44,824 nt of DNA from an uncultured Parvularculaceae bacterium. GTDB taxonomy: Bacteria > Pseudomonadota > Alphaproteobacteria > Caulobacterales > Parvularculaceae. The DNA lies in assembly GCA_913055785.1 (NCBI GenBank), contig CAJXLJ010000023.1, positions 1 through 44,824 on the forward strand, written 5' to 3'. Numbering within the stretch: position 1 is the first letter of the stretch; every line of letters starts with the position of its first letter. Shown here piece after piece: positions 23,663 through 32,307 of this stretch. The position numbers were made by a program, and so were the translations under genes. The notes under the pieces are model-generated. The model made no database searches and was not told where the DNA came from. It saw only the letters and a program-made list of their open reading frames with translations.

Positions 23663-24370
23663 ATGGCGCGCCCCATGAAAACCCCGCCTGAGGCGGCGCT
23701 GGGCGGCCTTTTGCGCGACATGCCGCCCGATCTGCAGGCTGATCTCGCCCGCATCGGCGCGCTGGTCCGCTACCGCCCCGGTCAGCTCATTCACCAGCGC
23801 GGCGACCGCAAGCCGGGTCTTTCGATTGTTGTCAGCGGCGCCGTCCTGTTCAGCGCCACCGATGCGGAGGGCGTGAGGGTGGCGACGACGCGCATGAATC
23901 CCGGCGACAGTTTCGGCGAGTTCACGCTATTCGCCGGCCTGCCGCGCACCCATGACGCAACCGCTATCGGCGAAACTGAAATCAACCAGATTACGCGCGC
24001 GCCGTTCTTCGCGCTGCTCGACCGGCGGCCGGCGCTGCGCGACCATCTCTTGAAACATTTAACGCGCAATCTCGCCCTTGCTGTCGGCTGGCTCGACGAC
24101 GAAAGGCGGCTGCCGTTGCGCACGCGCCTCGCCAAGCGGCTGCTGGAATTCGCAGCGCCCGATGAAGACACGCATGTCGTTAATATCACGCAGCATGAAC
24201 TCGCCGAAACGCTTGGGGTCTCGCGTGTGGCGCTCGGACAGGCGGTCGCGTTTCTGCGCGGGGAAGAACTCATCGAAACCGGCTATGGCGCGATCATCGT
24301 TCGCGACATCGAAGCGCTTTCCGGCTGGATCGCCGCCGAAACCGGCCTTGAGCCGCTGACGGTTGAATGA
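23663..24370 (+). CDS. Crp/Fnr-family transcriptional regulator
   Basis: The 235-residue protein has an N-terminal cyclic-nucleotide-binding-like barrel (YRPGQLIHQRGDRKPGLSIV, MNPGDSFGEFTLFAGLPRTH), a long dimer helix and a C-terminal winged helix (ITQHELAETLGVSRVALGQA). No N-terminal Cys cluster of the FNR type is present. The recognition helix is SRVALGQAVAFL, so the Arg-Glu-Thr of Crp is not conserved and the target site probably differs. No Shine-Dalgarno sequence precedes the ATG, so it might be leaderless; an ATG four codons later is possible. It is divergent from the fatty-acid-hydroxylase family gene. The effector is unknown. Confidence 0.9.
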   Translation: MARPMKTPPEAALGGLLRDMPPDLQADLARIGALVRYRPGQLIHQRGDRKPGLSIVVSGAVLFSATDAEGVRVATTRMNPGDSFGEFTLFAGLPRTHDATAIGETEINQITRAPFFALLDRRPALRDHLLKHLTRNLALAVGWLDDERRLPLRTRLAKRLLEFAAPDEDTHVVNITQHELAETLGVSRVALGQAVAFLRGEELIETGYGAIIVRDIEALSGWIAAETGLEPLTVE

Positions 24371-24456
24371 CGGAAAGAGCGCAATAACCGGGTGGCTGGA
24401 AACCGCGCCAGTGATACCCTCTTCCGTAGTCAATACTCAAAAGCATGGAACCGAAC

Positions 24457-25272
24457 ATGACCGACACAGAAAAAACCGCCCGCTTCCGCGCCATGCACAC
24501 GCCCGGCGCGCCGCTGATCGTTCCCAATCCGTGGGACGCCGGTTCGGCGCGCATTCTTGAAAGCCTCGGCTTCAAAGCGCTGGCGACGACGAGTTCCGGT
24601 TTCGCGCTCACCAGGGGACGGCGCGACTATGGCGTGACGCGCGAGGAAACCCTCGCCCATTGCCGCGAGGTAGCGGGCGCCGTCGACATCCCGGTCTGCG
24701 CCGATCTTGAAAACGGGTTCGGCCTCGCGCCGGAGGATGCGAGCGAAACGATCCGGCTTGCAGCCGGGACCGGCCTTTGCGGCGGCTCGATTGAGGATTC
24801 CACCGGCGACCGCGACGCGCCGATCATCGAGCGCGCGCTGGCGGTAGAACGCATCGCCGCCGCCGCAGAAGCGGCGCGCGGGTCGGCGAACGGTTTTGTG
24901 CTCACCGCCCGCGCCGAGGCGTTTCTTTACGGGAAGAGCGACCTCGATGAGACGATTTCAAGGCTCTCCGCTTTTGCCGACGCCGGCGCCGACATCCTGT
25001 TCGCGCCGGGCCTGCCGGACATGGACGCGGTGCGCGCCGTTTGCGCTGCGGTTTCAAAGCCGGTCAACGCCCTTGCGATAGGCGCGCTTGCGCACTGCGC
25101 CGTTGCGGATTTCGCCGAAGCCGGCGCCGCGCGTATTTCAATCGGCGGCGCGCTCGCCCGTAAGGCCTATGCGAGCCTCGCCGCCGCGTCGCAATTGCTG
25201 AATGACGGCCGATTCGACTTCGCCCTACTGGACGGCGAAAGCAGCAAGACCGTCGATCGCGCCTTACGCTGA
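24457..25272 (+). CDS. Isocitrate lyase/phosphoenolpyruvate mutase superfamily protein
   Basis: The 271-residue enzyme has the PEP-mutase/ICL barrel. IVPNPWDAGSARILESLGF opens it, ADLENGFG supplies the metal-binding Asp, and GGSIEDSTGD follows with the family's Glu/Asp. RAEAFLYGKSDLDETISR and FAPGLPDMDAV close it. The KKCGH catalytic loop of isocitrate lyase is missing, so it is a PEP-mutase-like member, possibly a C-C or P-C lyase on 2-oxo acids. The exact reaction is unknown. An ATG four codons upstream (24445) is an alternative start; neither has a strong ribosome site. It overlaps the convergent sulfotransferase gene by nine bases. Confidence 0.88.
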   Translation: MTDTEKTARFRAMHTPGAPLIVPNPWDAGSARILESLGFKALATTSSGFALTRGRRDYGVTREETLAHCREVAGAVDIPVCADLENGFGLAPEDASETIRLAAGTGLCGGSIEDSTGDRDAPIIERALAVERIAAAAEAARGSANGFVLTARAEAFLYGKSDLDETISRLSAFADAGADILFAPGLPDMDAVRAVCAAVSKPVNALAIGALAHCAVADFAEAGAARISIGGALARKAYASLAAASQLLNDGRFDFALLDGESSKTVDRALR

Positions 25273-26079
25273 GGGTTTGAGCCTCGCCTTCAACGCCGCG
25301 AGAAAACCCACATGGCCGAGAAGCATCCAGAGCGCTTTCAGGCGCCGCCGTTTTTGCATGTTTGCATAGGCTTTGGACTGGTCGCCGTCGCCCCAATAGC
25401 TCGGTGTTTCGTCAGGCGCGACGCCCTCAAGCTCGCCTTCCCAGGCAACGCCGGTTTCGTAACCGAAAGCGATCAGGTCTTCCGTAATCGGCCCGTGCAA
25501 CTTCAGTTGTCCCGCAACGCGGGATTTGTGCTGGCGCCAGTTGCCAATGCTTGAAGAGGAAATCGGCCGTACGGAGCCCATCGCCTTTTCCGCATCCGCT
25601 GAGGGCTTCGCCGCCTCATGAAAGCGCGAGAACGGCGCCTTCGGTTTCAGGAACGGCATCTCATTTTCGAGCGCCGCCTGCACGCCGTCCGGATCGCGCA
25701 CAAGATCTTCATAGCGCACGACCAGAAAACGCGGATGGCCGCGGAGTTTCTTCAACAACGGCGCGCGGTTCTTCCAGAAATTCAGGCCGGCCCAGTAAAG
25801 ACCGTCTTCGCTGTGACGATGCTTGCTGACGATCATGTCGCGCGGATCGCGGATCATGCAGATCACATAAAGATATGGATTGGCGCGCAGCGCGGTTTCT
25901 GCAACGAGCAGATCGCGCGGACGCTTGGTCAGATAAATCCGCCCGGCGCGCGGCGGCCAGCGCCAGATCGGGTCTTCATGATTGCCGATCATATCCACAT
26001 CGCAACAGGCGGCGATCGCCTCGACCATCAAGGTCGTGCCGGTGCGCGGGCCGGTTCCGACGACGTGAATTCTATGCAT
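25264..26079 (-). CDS. Sulfotransferase family protein
   Basis: The 271-residue product has the PAPS-binding loop near its N-terminus (VVGTGPRTGTTLM, the 5'-phosphosulfate motif). It also has the 3'-phosphate-binding region (MIRDPRDMIVSKHRHSEDG) and a family LVVRYEDLVRDPDGVQ segment. These features indicate sulfate transfer from PAPS to a hydroxyl or amine acceptor, whose identity is unknown. A reading frame 25 codons longer exists, but the ATG at 26079 places the P-loop about eight residues from the N-terminus, as is normal. No clear ribosome site is visible. It converges on the PEP-mutase-like gene. Confidence 0.88.
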   Translation of the reverse strand: MHRIHVVGTGPRTGTTLMVEAIAACCDVDMIGNHEDPIWRWPPRAGRIYLTKRPRDLLVAETALRANPYLYVICMIRDPRDMIVSKHRHSEDGLYWAGLNFWKNRAPLLKKLRGHPRFLVVRYEDLVRDPDGVQAALENEMPFLKPKAPFSRFHEAAKPSADAEKAMGSVRPISSSSIGNWRQHKSRVAGQLKLHGPITEDLIAFGYETGVAWEGELEGVAPDETPSYWGDGDQSKAYANMQKRRRLKALWMLLGHVGFLAALKARLKPSA

Positions 26080-26283
26080 CAGCAAAACCGTTTTCTTTTG
26101 CGTTGCATCAACACTGCACCGTAAGGCGATGCGCCGGTGCGTCTCAATGGTCACAATCTCTCAAAACCGCGTTTATCCGGGCTTAACCCCGCCCCCAGGC
26201 GGTTTATCCGCCGAATATTTCTGCTACATCGGGCCCGCGTTCCACGGATATCCCGCCGGGACGACACAGCAACAACGGCGACA

Positions 26284-27702
26284 ATGACGACGAGCCCCAT
26301 CGATCTGGGCGCCGGGCAGGCGCCTTGGCGGCGCGAGTTCTTCGCGCTGATGTCCATCGGCCTTCCGATGGCGGCGACCCAGCTCGTCCAGTTTTCAATC
26401 AACACCGTCGACGTCCTGATGATCGGCCAGCTCGGCCCCGAAGCGCTCGCCGGCGCCTCGCTCGGGCTCGTCATCTTCTATGCAATGTTTCTGTTCGGCT
26501 TCGGTCCCGCCATGGCGGTCTCGCCGATGGTCTCACAGGCGCTCGGCGCCAACCCGAACGATACGGACGACGTCCGCCGCTCGGTGCGCATGGGGCTGTG
26601 GACGATCGGCGTCGGCATTCCGCTTCTGTCGATCGTTTTCTTTTTCACCGAACATATCGCGCTGGCGCTCGGCCAGCCGGCAGGACCCGCGGCGCTCGCA
26701 AAGCCCTATGTGCTGGCGCTTGCGCCGGGCCTTCCGTTCGCGCTCGGCGTGATGGCGCTCAGAAACTTTCTCGCCGCCATCGACCGCACGCGCGCGCCGC
26801 TAGTCTTCATTATCCTGACGACGTTTTTCAACGCGTTTTTGAACTGGCTGCTGATCTACGGCAACTGGGGCTTTCCCAGACTCGAACTGGTGGGCGCGGG
26901 GATCGCCTCGTCAATCTCGCATATGGCCGGCTTCCTAATGCTGGTCGTCTACATTCACTATGAGAAGGAAAGCCGGCGCTTCGAGCTGTTTCGGAATTTT
27001 CTGAAGCCCTGCTGGAAACGGCTCCGCGAGATCGCCAATTTAAGCTGGCCGATCGGCTTTACGATGTTCTTCGAGGCGATGCTGTTCAACGCCGCCGTGT
27101 TTCTCATGGGTCGCATCGGCGTCAACGAAATGGCCGCCTATCAAGTGGCGCTCAATGTCGCCGCCATCGCCTTCATGACGCCGCTCGGCCTTTCCATGGC
27201 GGGCGCGGTGCGCGTCGGGCTGATGGAAGGCGCCGGCGACCGGGACGGCGTACGGCGGGCCGCAGTTATCTCGATCCTCGCCTGCATCGCGGCGATCATG
27301 GTTTTCGCCGTGCCGATGCTGCTCATCCCCGAGGCGATCGCAGGACTTTATCTGAATGCGGACAATCCGGACAACGCGCGGGTGCTGGCGCTGGTCGCAG
27401 CGTTTTTGCCGATTGCGGCGACCTTCGCCCTCTTCGATGCGACGCAGGTCGCCGCCAACCAGGCGTTGCGCGGCCTAAAAGACGTGCGCGTTCCGATGGC
27501 GGTAACATTCGTCAGCTACTGGGCGATCGGCTTTCCGGTCGCTGCCGGGCTCGGCCTTGCAACGCCGCTCGGCGCGGTCGGCGTCTGGTACGGGCTGCTT
27601 GTCTCTCTCGCCTCGGCGGCGATCCTTCTCGGGGCGCGGCTCTGGATGATTACGCGGCCCTCGCGCCCCTTCCCGGCCGGCGAGGCGGAGCCTGCGGGCT
27701 AG
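26284..27702 (+). CDS. MATE-family multidrug exporter (NorM-like)
   Basis: MATE transporters exchange sodium or protons for drugs or metabolites across the inner membrane. The 472-residue product has about twelve helices in two related halves, with the typical opening LMSIGLPMAATQLVQFSINT followed by DVLMIGQLGPEALAGASLG. The second half has LSWPIGFTMFFEAMLFNAAV and MGRIGVNEMAAYQVALNVA. The ATG at 26284 is preferred over one 49 codons upstream, whose extension is basic and random-looking and overlaps the sulfotransferase start. Substrate and coupling ion are unknown. Confidence 0.93.
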   Translation: MTTSPIDLGAGQAPWRREFFALMSIGLPMAATQLVQFSINTVDVLMIGQLGPEALAGASLGLVIFYAMFLFGFGPAMAVSPMVSQALGANPNDTDDVRRSVRMGLWTIGVGIPLLSIVFFFTEHIALALGQPAGPAALAKPYVLALAPGLPFALGVMALRNFLAAIDRTRAPLVFIILTTFFNAFLNWLLIYGNWGFPRLELVGAGIASSISHMAGFLMLVVYIHYEKESRRFELFRNFLKPCWKRLREIANLSWPIGFTMFFEAMLFNAAVFLMGRIGVNEMAAYQVALNVAAIAFMTPLGLSMAGAVRVGLMEGAGDRDGVRRAAVISILACIAAIMVFAVPMLLIPEAIAGLYLNADNPDNARVLALVAAFLPIAATFALFDATQVAANQALRGLKDVRVPMAVTFVSYWAIGFPVAAGLGLATPLGAVGVWYGLLVSLASAAILLGARLWMITRPSRPFPAGEAEPAG

Positions 27703-27797
27703 GCGACGGGCAATGCGCCAATATCGCGCTTGTTGACTCGCCCGTTCCCGTGAGGTCACAATCTTGATGATATTCTGTTGCGAGAGGAGGGAGTCTC

Positions 27798-28361
27798 GTG
27801 GCGTTTTTTTCTAGATTGCCAATACTGGCCGCGGTGGGCGCCGCCACGTTTGGCGTGGCCGCCGCGCAAGACAGGACGACCGGCGACGATAAGGATGCGG
27901 CCCAGCGCCAATCCGAAATTTCGGCAACGCAGCAGCAGAATCTGTCGCGCGCGCAAGTCGCCGTCACCTATCAGGATCGCGAGAACATTGCGGAAAACGG
28001 CGTTGTCTTCAGGCCCGCCGATTCGAAAATGCTTTATCAGCTTGGCCTGCGCGAACTCGGCGCGCGCATCGAAAAGGCGCCGGAAGAGGCGTTGAAAAAG
28101 ACTACCATCTTCGTCGCCTCGGCCGACGTCGCGAGCCTTCCCGGACCCGAGGCTGTCGCCTTCGTCAAAGGGCCGGTCACCTGCGGCCGGGTCGGTTGCA
28201 AGCTGGTGATTGTCGGTCTGATCGACGGCAAGAAGACGACGCTCCTCGAAACGCTCGGTGAAACCATCGATGCGCCTTCGATCGACAAAATCATCGTCAA
28301 CCGGGGAACGGAGTTTGAGGTCGTCTGGGAATTCGACGGTGAAGCGTTTGTCGAGCAATAA
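27798..28361 (+). CDS. Exported protein of unknown function
   Basis: The 187-residue precursor starts at GTG, with AGGAGG seven to eight bases upstream. A signal peptide (RLPILAAVGAATFGVAAAQD) is followed by a Gln/Ser-rich linker and a domain with an AFVKGPVTCGRVGCKLVIVG segment in which two Cys flank a short turn, a likely disulfide. I do not recognise a family. A lysozyme-like lipoprotein gene follows after 26 bases on the same strand, so they probably share a transcript. Confidence 0.75.
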   Translation: MAFFSRLPILAAVGAATFGVAAAQDRTTGDDKDAAQRQSEISATQQQNLSRAQVAVTYQDRENIAENGVVFRPADSKMLYQLGLRELGARIEKAPEEALKKTTIFVASADVASLPGPEAVAFVKGPVTCGRVGCKLVIVGLIDGKKTTLLETLGETIDAPSIDKIIVNRGTEFEVVWEFDGEAFVEQ

Positions 28362-28387
28362 TTGACGCCAGCCGTTTCGAGGGGAGC

Positions 28388-29065
28388 ATGGATATGAACG
28401 CGAAATCAGCGGGTCTTCTGATTTTCCTTGCGGCGTTGCTTGCGGCCTGCGAGCAGGAACCGGCGGCGCCCGAAGGACCGGCGCCGGCGGAACCCGCCGC
28501 CGAAGAACCAACCGTCGAGGAGCCGGCCGACCCCGTCGAGCCGGAACCGTTGCCTTCGCCCAGTTTTGAGGACTACCTCGCCGCCCTCGCCTTGCGCGAG
28601 TCGAGCGGCAATCCGAATGCGGAGAACTCGCTCGGTTATCTTGGCCTCTACCAGACCGGGGAGATCGCGCTGATCGATGTCGACTGGTACCGGGAAACGC
28701 CGCCGGACGAGACGCGCAGGAACGACTGGGCCGGCGCCTGGCTATCCAGAGCGCAGACCAATGGAACCAACTCCAAAGCGACCTATCTCGGCAATGTCCC
28801 GGCGCAGAACGCCGCGATCCGGCGCTATTACGACAAGGTCTGGATCTACATCAAATATTACGGTCTCAACGACTACGAAGGCGAGACCGTCAACGGTATT
28901 GTCATCACCCGCTCGGGCCTTCTGGCCGGCTGGCATCTCCTCGGCGGCGGGCTCATCGATTACCTTGAATCAGGCGGCGCCGATACGCCGGCGGACGGCT
29001 ACGGCACCACCATCGAGGAATATATTTCAACCTTCGGCGGCTATGACACGCCGTACACGGATTGA
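28388..29065 (+). CDS. Lipoprotein with lytic-transglycosylase/lysozyme-like domain
   Basis: The 225-residue precursor has a signal peptide with lipobox LAAC and then a Pro/Glu/Ala-rich tether of about 40 residues, enough to span part of the periplasm. The domain starts with FEDYLAALALRESSGNPNAE, NSLGYLGLYQTGEIAL. The Glu in the RESSG motif, followed by a GLYQ-type motif, is the arrangement seen in the catalytic part of SLT-type transglycosylases. This suggests peptidoglycan cleavage, but the rest of the domain is divergent, so activity is not certain. GAGGGGAGC precedes the ATG. Confidence 0.78.
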   Translation: MDMNAKSAGLLIFLAALLAACEQEPAAPEGPAPAEPAAEEPTVEEPADPVEPEPLPSPSFEDYLAALALRESSGNPNAENSLGYLGLYQTGEIALIDVDWYRETPPDETRRNDWAGAWLSRAQTNGTNSKATYLGNVPAQNAAIRRYYDKVWIYIKYYGLNDYEGETVNGIVITRSGLLAGWHLLGGGLIDYLESGGADTPADGYGTTIEEYISTFGGYDTPYTD

Positions 29066-29072
29066 TGCGCGA

Positions 29073-29843
29073 TCATATAATCACCTTGTCCGCGCGGATC
29101 GTGCGCCACATCCAGAACAGGCCCCAGCCGAAGAAGATCAAGCCGCTGATCACAAGCGACGGCGCCATCTCTACCTGCTGCAACGCCGCGCCGAACCCGC
29201 CTGTCGCGGCAAGCCCAATCGTATCGCCGAGGAAGTGAAACAGCATCGCGGGCAGAACCGATCCGCTGCGCAAAGTCATCACCGCGAACACCGATCCGAC
29301 GCCGAACGCCGCGAAAACCTGCGCCAGCACGAATACAGGCTGCCCGCCGTCATTGAGGTTGAACAGGTGCAGACATCCGAATGCGATTGAGGAAAGAATG
29401 AACGCGGCCATAGGGCGAAGGCTGCGCAACAGACCGCGCAACATCAAACCGCGGAAGATGACTTCCTCATTATAGGCGACGAGCAAGGCGATTGCGCCCC
29501 AGAGCAGCGCCTTCTCCGGTGCGGCGGAGAGCGCTTCAAGCGCCTGGGGGATTGGCCCGATGACGCCGAGCCATAACGGCCCTGCAAGCCACAGCCACGA
29601 AAAACCCTTCGGAAACGTCAGCCCGGCGAACCGGCCCCTGCGGCCAAACGCGATATAGCCGGCGGTAAAGACAAAGAGGACGGCTTCAAAGGCGAGGATA
29701 TTGTAATCCGGATCGGCGATCTCCGGGCCGAAATCCCGGTAAATCCAGTCAAGCATCGCGATCAGCGCAAACGGGATGACCAGCCAGCTCAGATTGTAAA
29801 TCCTGACCTTGACGCTTTCTGCTGCAAATTCGTTCTCGCTCAT
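29073..29843 (-). CDS. CPBP-family intramembrane metalloprotease
   Basis: CPBP (Abi) proteins are membrane-embedded proteases related to eukaryotic Rce1. The 256-residue product has about seven helices and both key motifs: EExxxR as NEEVIFRGLMLRGLL and a downstream FGCLHLFNLN with the metal-binding His. A further segment (AMLFHFLGDTIGLA) carries the second conserved His/Asp. AGGAGG precedes the ATG. The gene is divergent from a TetR-family gene across 170 bases and is a likely target of that repressor. The natural substrate is unknown. Confidence 0.92.
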   Translation of the reverse strand: MSENEFAAESVKVRIYNLSWLVIPFALIAMLDWIYRDFGPEIADPDYNILAFEAVLFVFTAGYIAFGRRGRFAGLTFPKGFSWLWLAGPLWLGVIGPIPQALEALSAAPEKALLWGAIALLVAYNEEVIFRGLMLRGLLRSLRPMAAFILSSIAFGCLHLFNLNDGGQPVFVLAQVFAAFGVGSVFAVMTLRSGSVLPAMLFHFLGDTIGLAATGGFGAALQQVEMAPSLVISGLIFFGWGLFWMWRTIRADKVII

Positions 29844-29945
29844 CGCGATCCTCCTGCGGTTGCCTTATGCGAACAGGAATCCACCTTCACATTATAGAGC
29901 TGCTTGATTTGGTCCGTTGGAAGCCGCGCGAAACAACGCCTTTGC

Positions 29946-29993
29946 TTGACTTCCCGCCCAAATTGATCTAAATGCGAATGTGAATTCATATTC
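29946..29993 (+). promoter_or_regulatory. Promoter and TetR-type operator palindrome
   Basis: TTGACT (29946-29951) and TAAATG (29969-29974) are spaced 17 bases apart and could drive the TetR-family gene. Overlapping the likely start of transcription is an 18-base near-perfect palindrome, GAATGTGAA and TTCATATTC (29976-29993), typical in size for a TetR dimer site. Control of the divergent CPBP gene is inferred. Confidence 0.55.
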
Positions 29994-30013
29994 CTAATAA
30001 TCATGGAACGTCG

Positions 30014-30658
30014 ATGAGTCAAGGAGAAAAACCCGCCTATCAGGAGCGCTCCCGCGCAACCCGGGAAAAGATCGTCGCCGCGCTAGACGAAGCGCTAAAG
30101 GAAAAGCCTTTCGATCAGGTCTCGGTGGCCGAGCTGGCCGAACGCGCCGGGGTCGCTGTGGGGACGGTCTACCGCCGCTTTGAAAACAAGGATGCGCTGA
30201 TCCCGGTGATCCTTGAGATCTACAAGCAAAGGCTAGAGACGGGCGCCGCCGGCGGCGCGGTGGAAATCGAAGCGAACGATGATCTTCGCGAGGTTTTGAG
30301 AACCCTGATGCAAAAAGCCTGGGCTATCCTCGCCAAGGAAGCTCACCTTCTTCGCGCCGTTCATCTTTATGCGCGCCTCAAACCGGAGCTCACCGAAGAC
30401 GACAGCTGGGACAAATATGAAGCGCAGTCCTATCAGGGCGTCGAACAGCTCATCACTCACTACGCCGATCACATAAAACGCAAGGACCTGAAACGCGCTT
30501 CCGCCGTCGCCGCGTATTTTCTGAACGCGATTTTTCTGGAGAAGGGTCTATACCCGACCATGTCGCCCGCATCGCATTTTCGATATAGCGGCAAAACCCT
30601 CGCCGACGAAGCCGCCGACATGGTCTATGCCTATCTGCAATTGCCGGAGCGCGCCTAA
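30014..30658 (+). CDS. TetR/AcrR-family transcriptional regulator
   Basis: The 214-residue protein has a typical TetR N-terminal helix-turn-helix (RATREKIVAALDEALKEKPF, DQVSVAELAERAGVAVGTVY, RRFENKDALIPVILEIY) and a helical ligand-binding domain of about 150 residues with no recognisable ligand signature. The ATG is preceded by only a weak ribosome site. The gene overlaps the convergent DUF2461 gene by four bases. An 18-base palindrome about 20 bases upstream is a likely autoregulatory site. Confidence 0.9.
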   Translation: MSQGEKPAYQERSRATREKIVAALDEALKEKPFDQVSVAELAERAGVAVGTVYRRFENKDALIPVILEIYKQRLETGAAGGAVEIEANDDLREVLRTLMQKAWAILAKEAHLLRAVHLYARLKPELTEDDSWDKYEAQSYQGVEQLITHYADHIKRKDLKRASAVAAYFLNAIFLEKGLYPTMSPASHFRYSGKTLADEAADMVYAYLQLPERA

Positions 30659-31350
30659 AACGGCGCGCCCGTCGCGTCGCACAGGAATTTCATCAGCGGC
30701 CTGGCGTCGGCGAAAGCCGCGGCGACATCGTCCGGAAAGCCGGGTTTTTTCGCGGCGGCTTGTTTGCTGTTCGCCATGGCGAAGAAACTCTTGCGCTTCA
30801 AATCTTCAATCGCCGGGTGATCGGCGTCGAACCCCTTGGGCGGGCGCATCAGCCCGTCGCCGCGCATACCGCCGAAGCGTTTTTTGAACGCCGCGCCGCC
30901 GGTCGCCTTGTTCCAGGCGGCGGTTTTATCGCGGATAGCTTCCCGGACCTTCAAAAGGTTTGGCGGATGCGGCGCCCAGACGCCGCCGCCGTAAAACACT
31001 TCATCGGGCGCAAGGTGAACGTAAAAGCCCGGCGCATGGGCGTCCTTCCCGAGCGCATGACGGAATTGCACCGCGCCATGAGTCTTGTAAGGCGACTTGT
31101 CCCTTGAAAACCGCACATCCTTGTAGATGCGGAACACCGAACCGCCATTGAGGCGTGGATCGGCGACGATATGCTTAGTAATCTTTTTAAGCCGCGGCGC
31201 CATCGCCTCGACAAACGCCGCGAGCGGCTCCTGCACGCTGGACCGAAAACGCGGCTTGTTATCGTTGAACCATTCGCGAGTGTTGTTTTCGCGCAGCTCG
31301 TTGAAAAACTTGAAATAGTCTGCGGGTAGCCCCTTAAAGTCGCCGCTCAT
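30655..31350 (-). CDS. DUF2461 family protein
   Basis: The 231-residue protein opens with YFKFFNELRENNTREWFNDN and has the DUF2461 signature segments RIYKDVRFSRDKSPYKTHGA, GFYVHLAPDEVFYGGGVWAP and RLNGGSVFR. DUF2461 proteins are widespread; their biochemical role is not established. Translation start overlaps the stop of the L7/L12-like membrane protein gene (ATGA), so the two are translationally coupled. Confidence 0.9.
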   Translation of the reverse strand: MSGDFKGLPADYFKFFNELRENNTREWFNDNKPRFRSSVQEPLAAFVEAMAPRLKKITKHIVADPRLNGGSVFRIYKDVRFSRDKSPYKTHGAVQFRHALGKDAHAPGFYVHLAPDEVFYGGGVWAPHPPNLLKVREAIRDKTAAWNKATGGAAFKKRFGGMRGDGLMRPPKGFDADHPAIEDLKRKSFFAMANSKQAAAKKPGFPDDVAAAFADARPLMKFLCDATGAPF

Positions 31351-31658
31351 AGCGCCCCCATGCTCGCCCGGCGCGCATCCACCGCCAGCTTCGATTCGCG
31401 CAGGCCCGCGCCGGAATACTCCCGAACGATCTTGATCGCTTCAATAATTTTACCGGCTCTGATCCGCTCATCGACCTGCTGTTGCGCATCGGGTGAAAGG
31501 CTGGAGAACAGTTGCGCCGCCTGTTGACGCTGCTCCATCCTCTTATGCTCGCGTTCTTCCGGCGACGCGCCGCCAGCCGTCGCGCGACCGAACAGAAAGG
31601 CGGCGTAAGCGACCGCCCCCATCAGCAGCCAGAGTTGATAGGGCTCGAGGTTTTCCAT
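31347..31658 (-). CDS. Membrane-anchored protein with L7/L12 C-terminal-like domain
   Basis: This 103-residue protein has one N-terminal transmembrane helix (YQLWLLMGAVAYAAFLFG). A charged linker leads to a C-terminal 40 residues with the fold pattern of the ribosomal protein L7/L12 C-terminal domain: GKIIEAIKIVREYSGAGLRE followed by SKLAVDARRA. In ribosomal L7/L12 the corresponding helix docks translation factors. Its membrane form is not part of the ribosome and its role is unknown. The gene is coupled to DUF2461 by a four-base overlap. Confidence 0.8.
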   Translation of the reverse strand: MENLEPYQLWLLMGAVAYAAFLFGRATAGGASPEEREHKRMEQRQQAAQLFSSLSPDAQQQVDERIRAGKIIEAIKIVREYSGAGLRESKLAVDARRASMGAL

Positions 31659-31831
31659 GGCGCTTTCCCGTTATTGCGACCTTCAACACATAGCCGAGCC
31701 CGCCGGGGAAGGGAAACGACGCTTCCCAGGCCGCCGCGGCTTGCAATTTCACAAGGTTTGCATTGGGTGAAAGAGGTTCCTAGACTTGGGCCGTATCGGG
31801 ACAGGACGTCCCAGTCGTGCGGAGGTGTGTA

Positions 31832-32302
31832 ATGAAATTTCGGGCTTTTTTCCTGCTGGCGGCGCCGTTTCTGGCGTCAGCGAGCGCGCAGGCGGCGGAT
31901 GTTGACGAACACCTAGCCCTTAAATCCTACACCGCCTTCAAGTGTCATGTTTATGCGGCGCAGTCCCTTCAGACCGAAGAAAGCCAGCGGCTGTTCCGTC
32001 TCGGTTTCAAATCCGGCAAGGACTTCCTCGAAATCCTCGAAGACGGGATTTTCGCTTCGGAAGTCGTCAATGACACCGTGCCGGGCGTGGTGATGGAAAT
32101 GGTCAATCAGGGCCTTACCAATGAGGAATTCGTTCTCGGCCGGATCTACGAGAATACGCGGCGCGAAGCATTCGACGATGTCATCAAGAAAAGCGCCGCC
32201 GGCTTTGAACTGCCGCCAAACCAATGGCGCCGGGACGACCAGTCGAAAGGCGCGCGCGCCATGTCGCTATACAAGGAAGCAAACTGCGCGCTGCTGAAAT
32301 AG
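31832..32302 (+). CDS. Small periplasmic protein of unknown function
   Basis: The 156-residue precursor has a signal peptide (FRAFFLLAAPFLASASAQAA) and a helical mature part with two Cys (FKCHVYAAQSLQ and EANCALLK) likely joined by a disulfide between its ends. No known family is recognised. GGAGG six bases before the ATG at 31832 supports that start over an upstream ATG. It converges on an acyl-CoA dehydrogenase gene with five bases between. Confidence 0.75.
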   Translation: MKFRAFFLLAAPFLASASAQAADVDEHLALKSYTAFKCHVYAAQSLQTEESQRLFRLGFKSGKDFLEILEDGIFASEVVNDTVPGVVMEMVNQGLTNEEFVLGRIYENTRREAFDDVIKKSAAGFELPPNQWRRDDQSKGARAMSLYKEANCALLK

Positions 32303-32307
32303 GCGGC

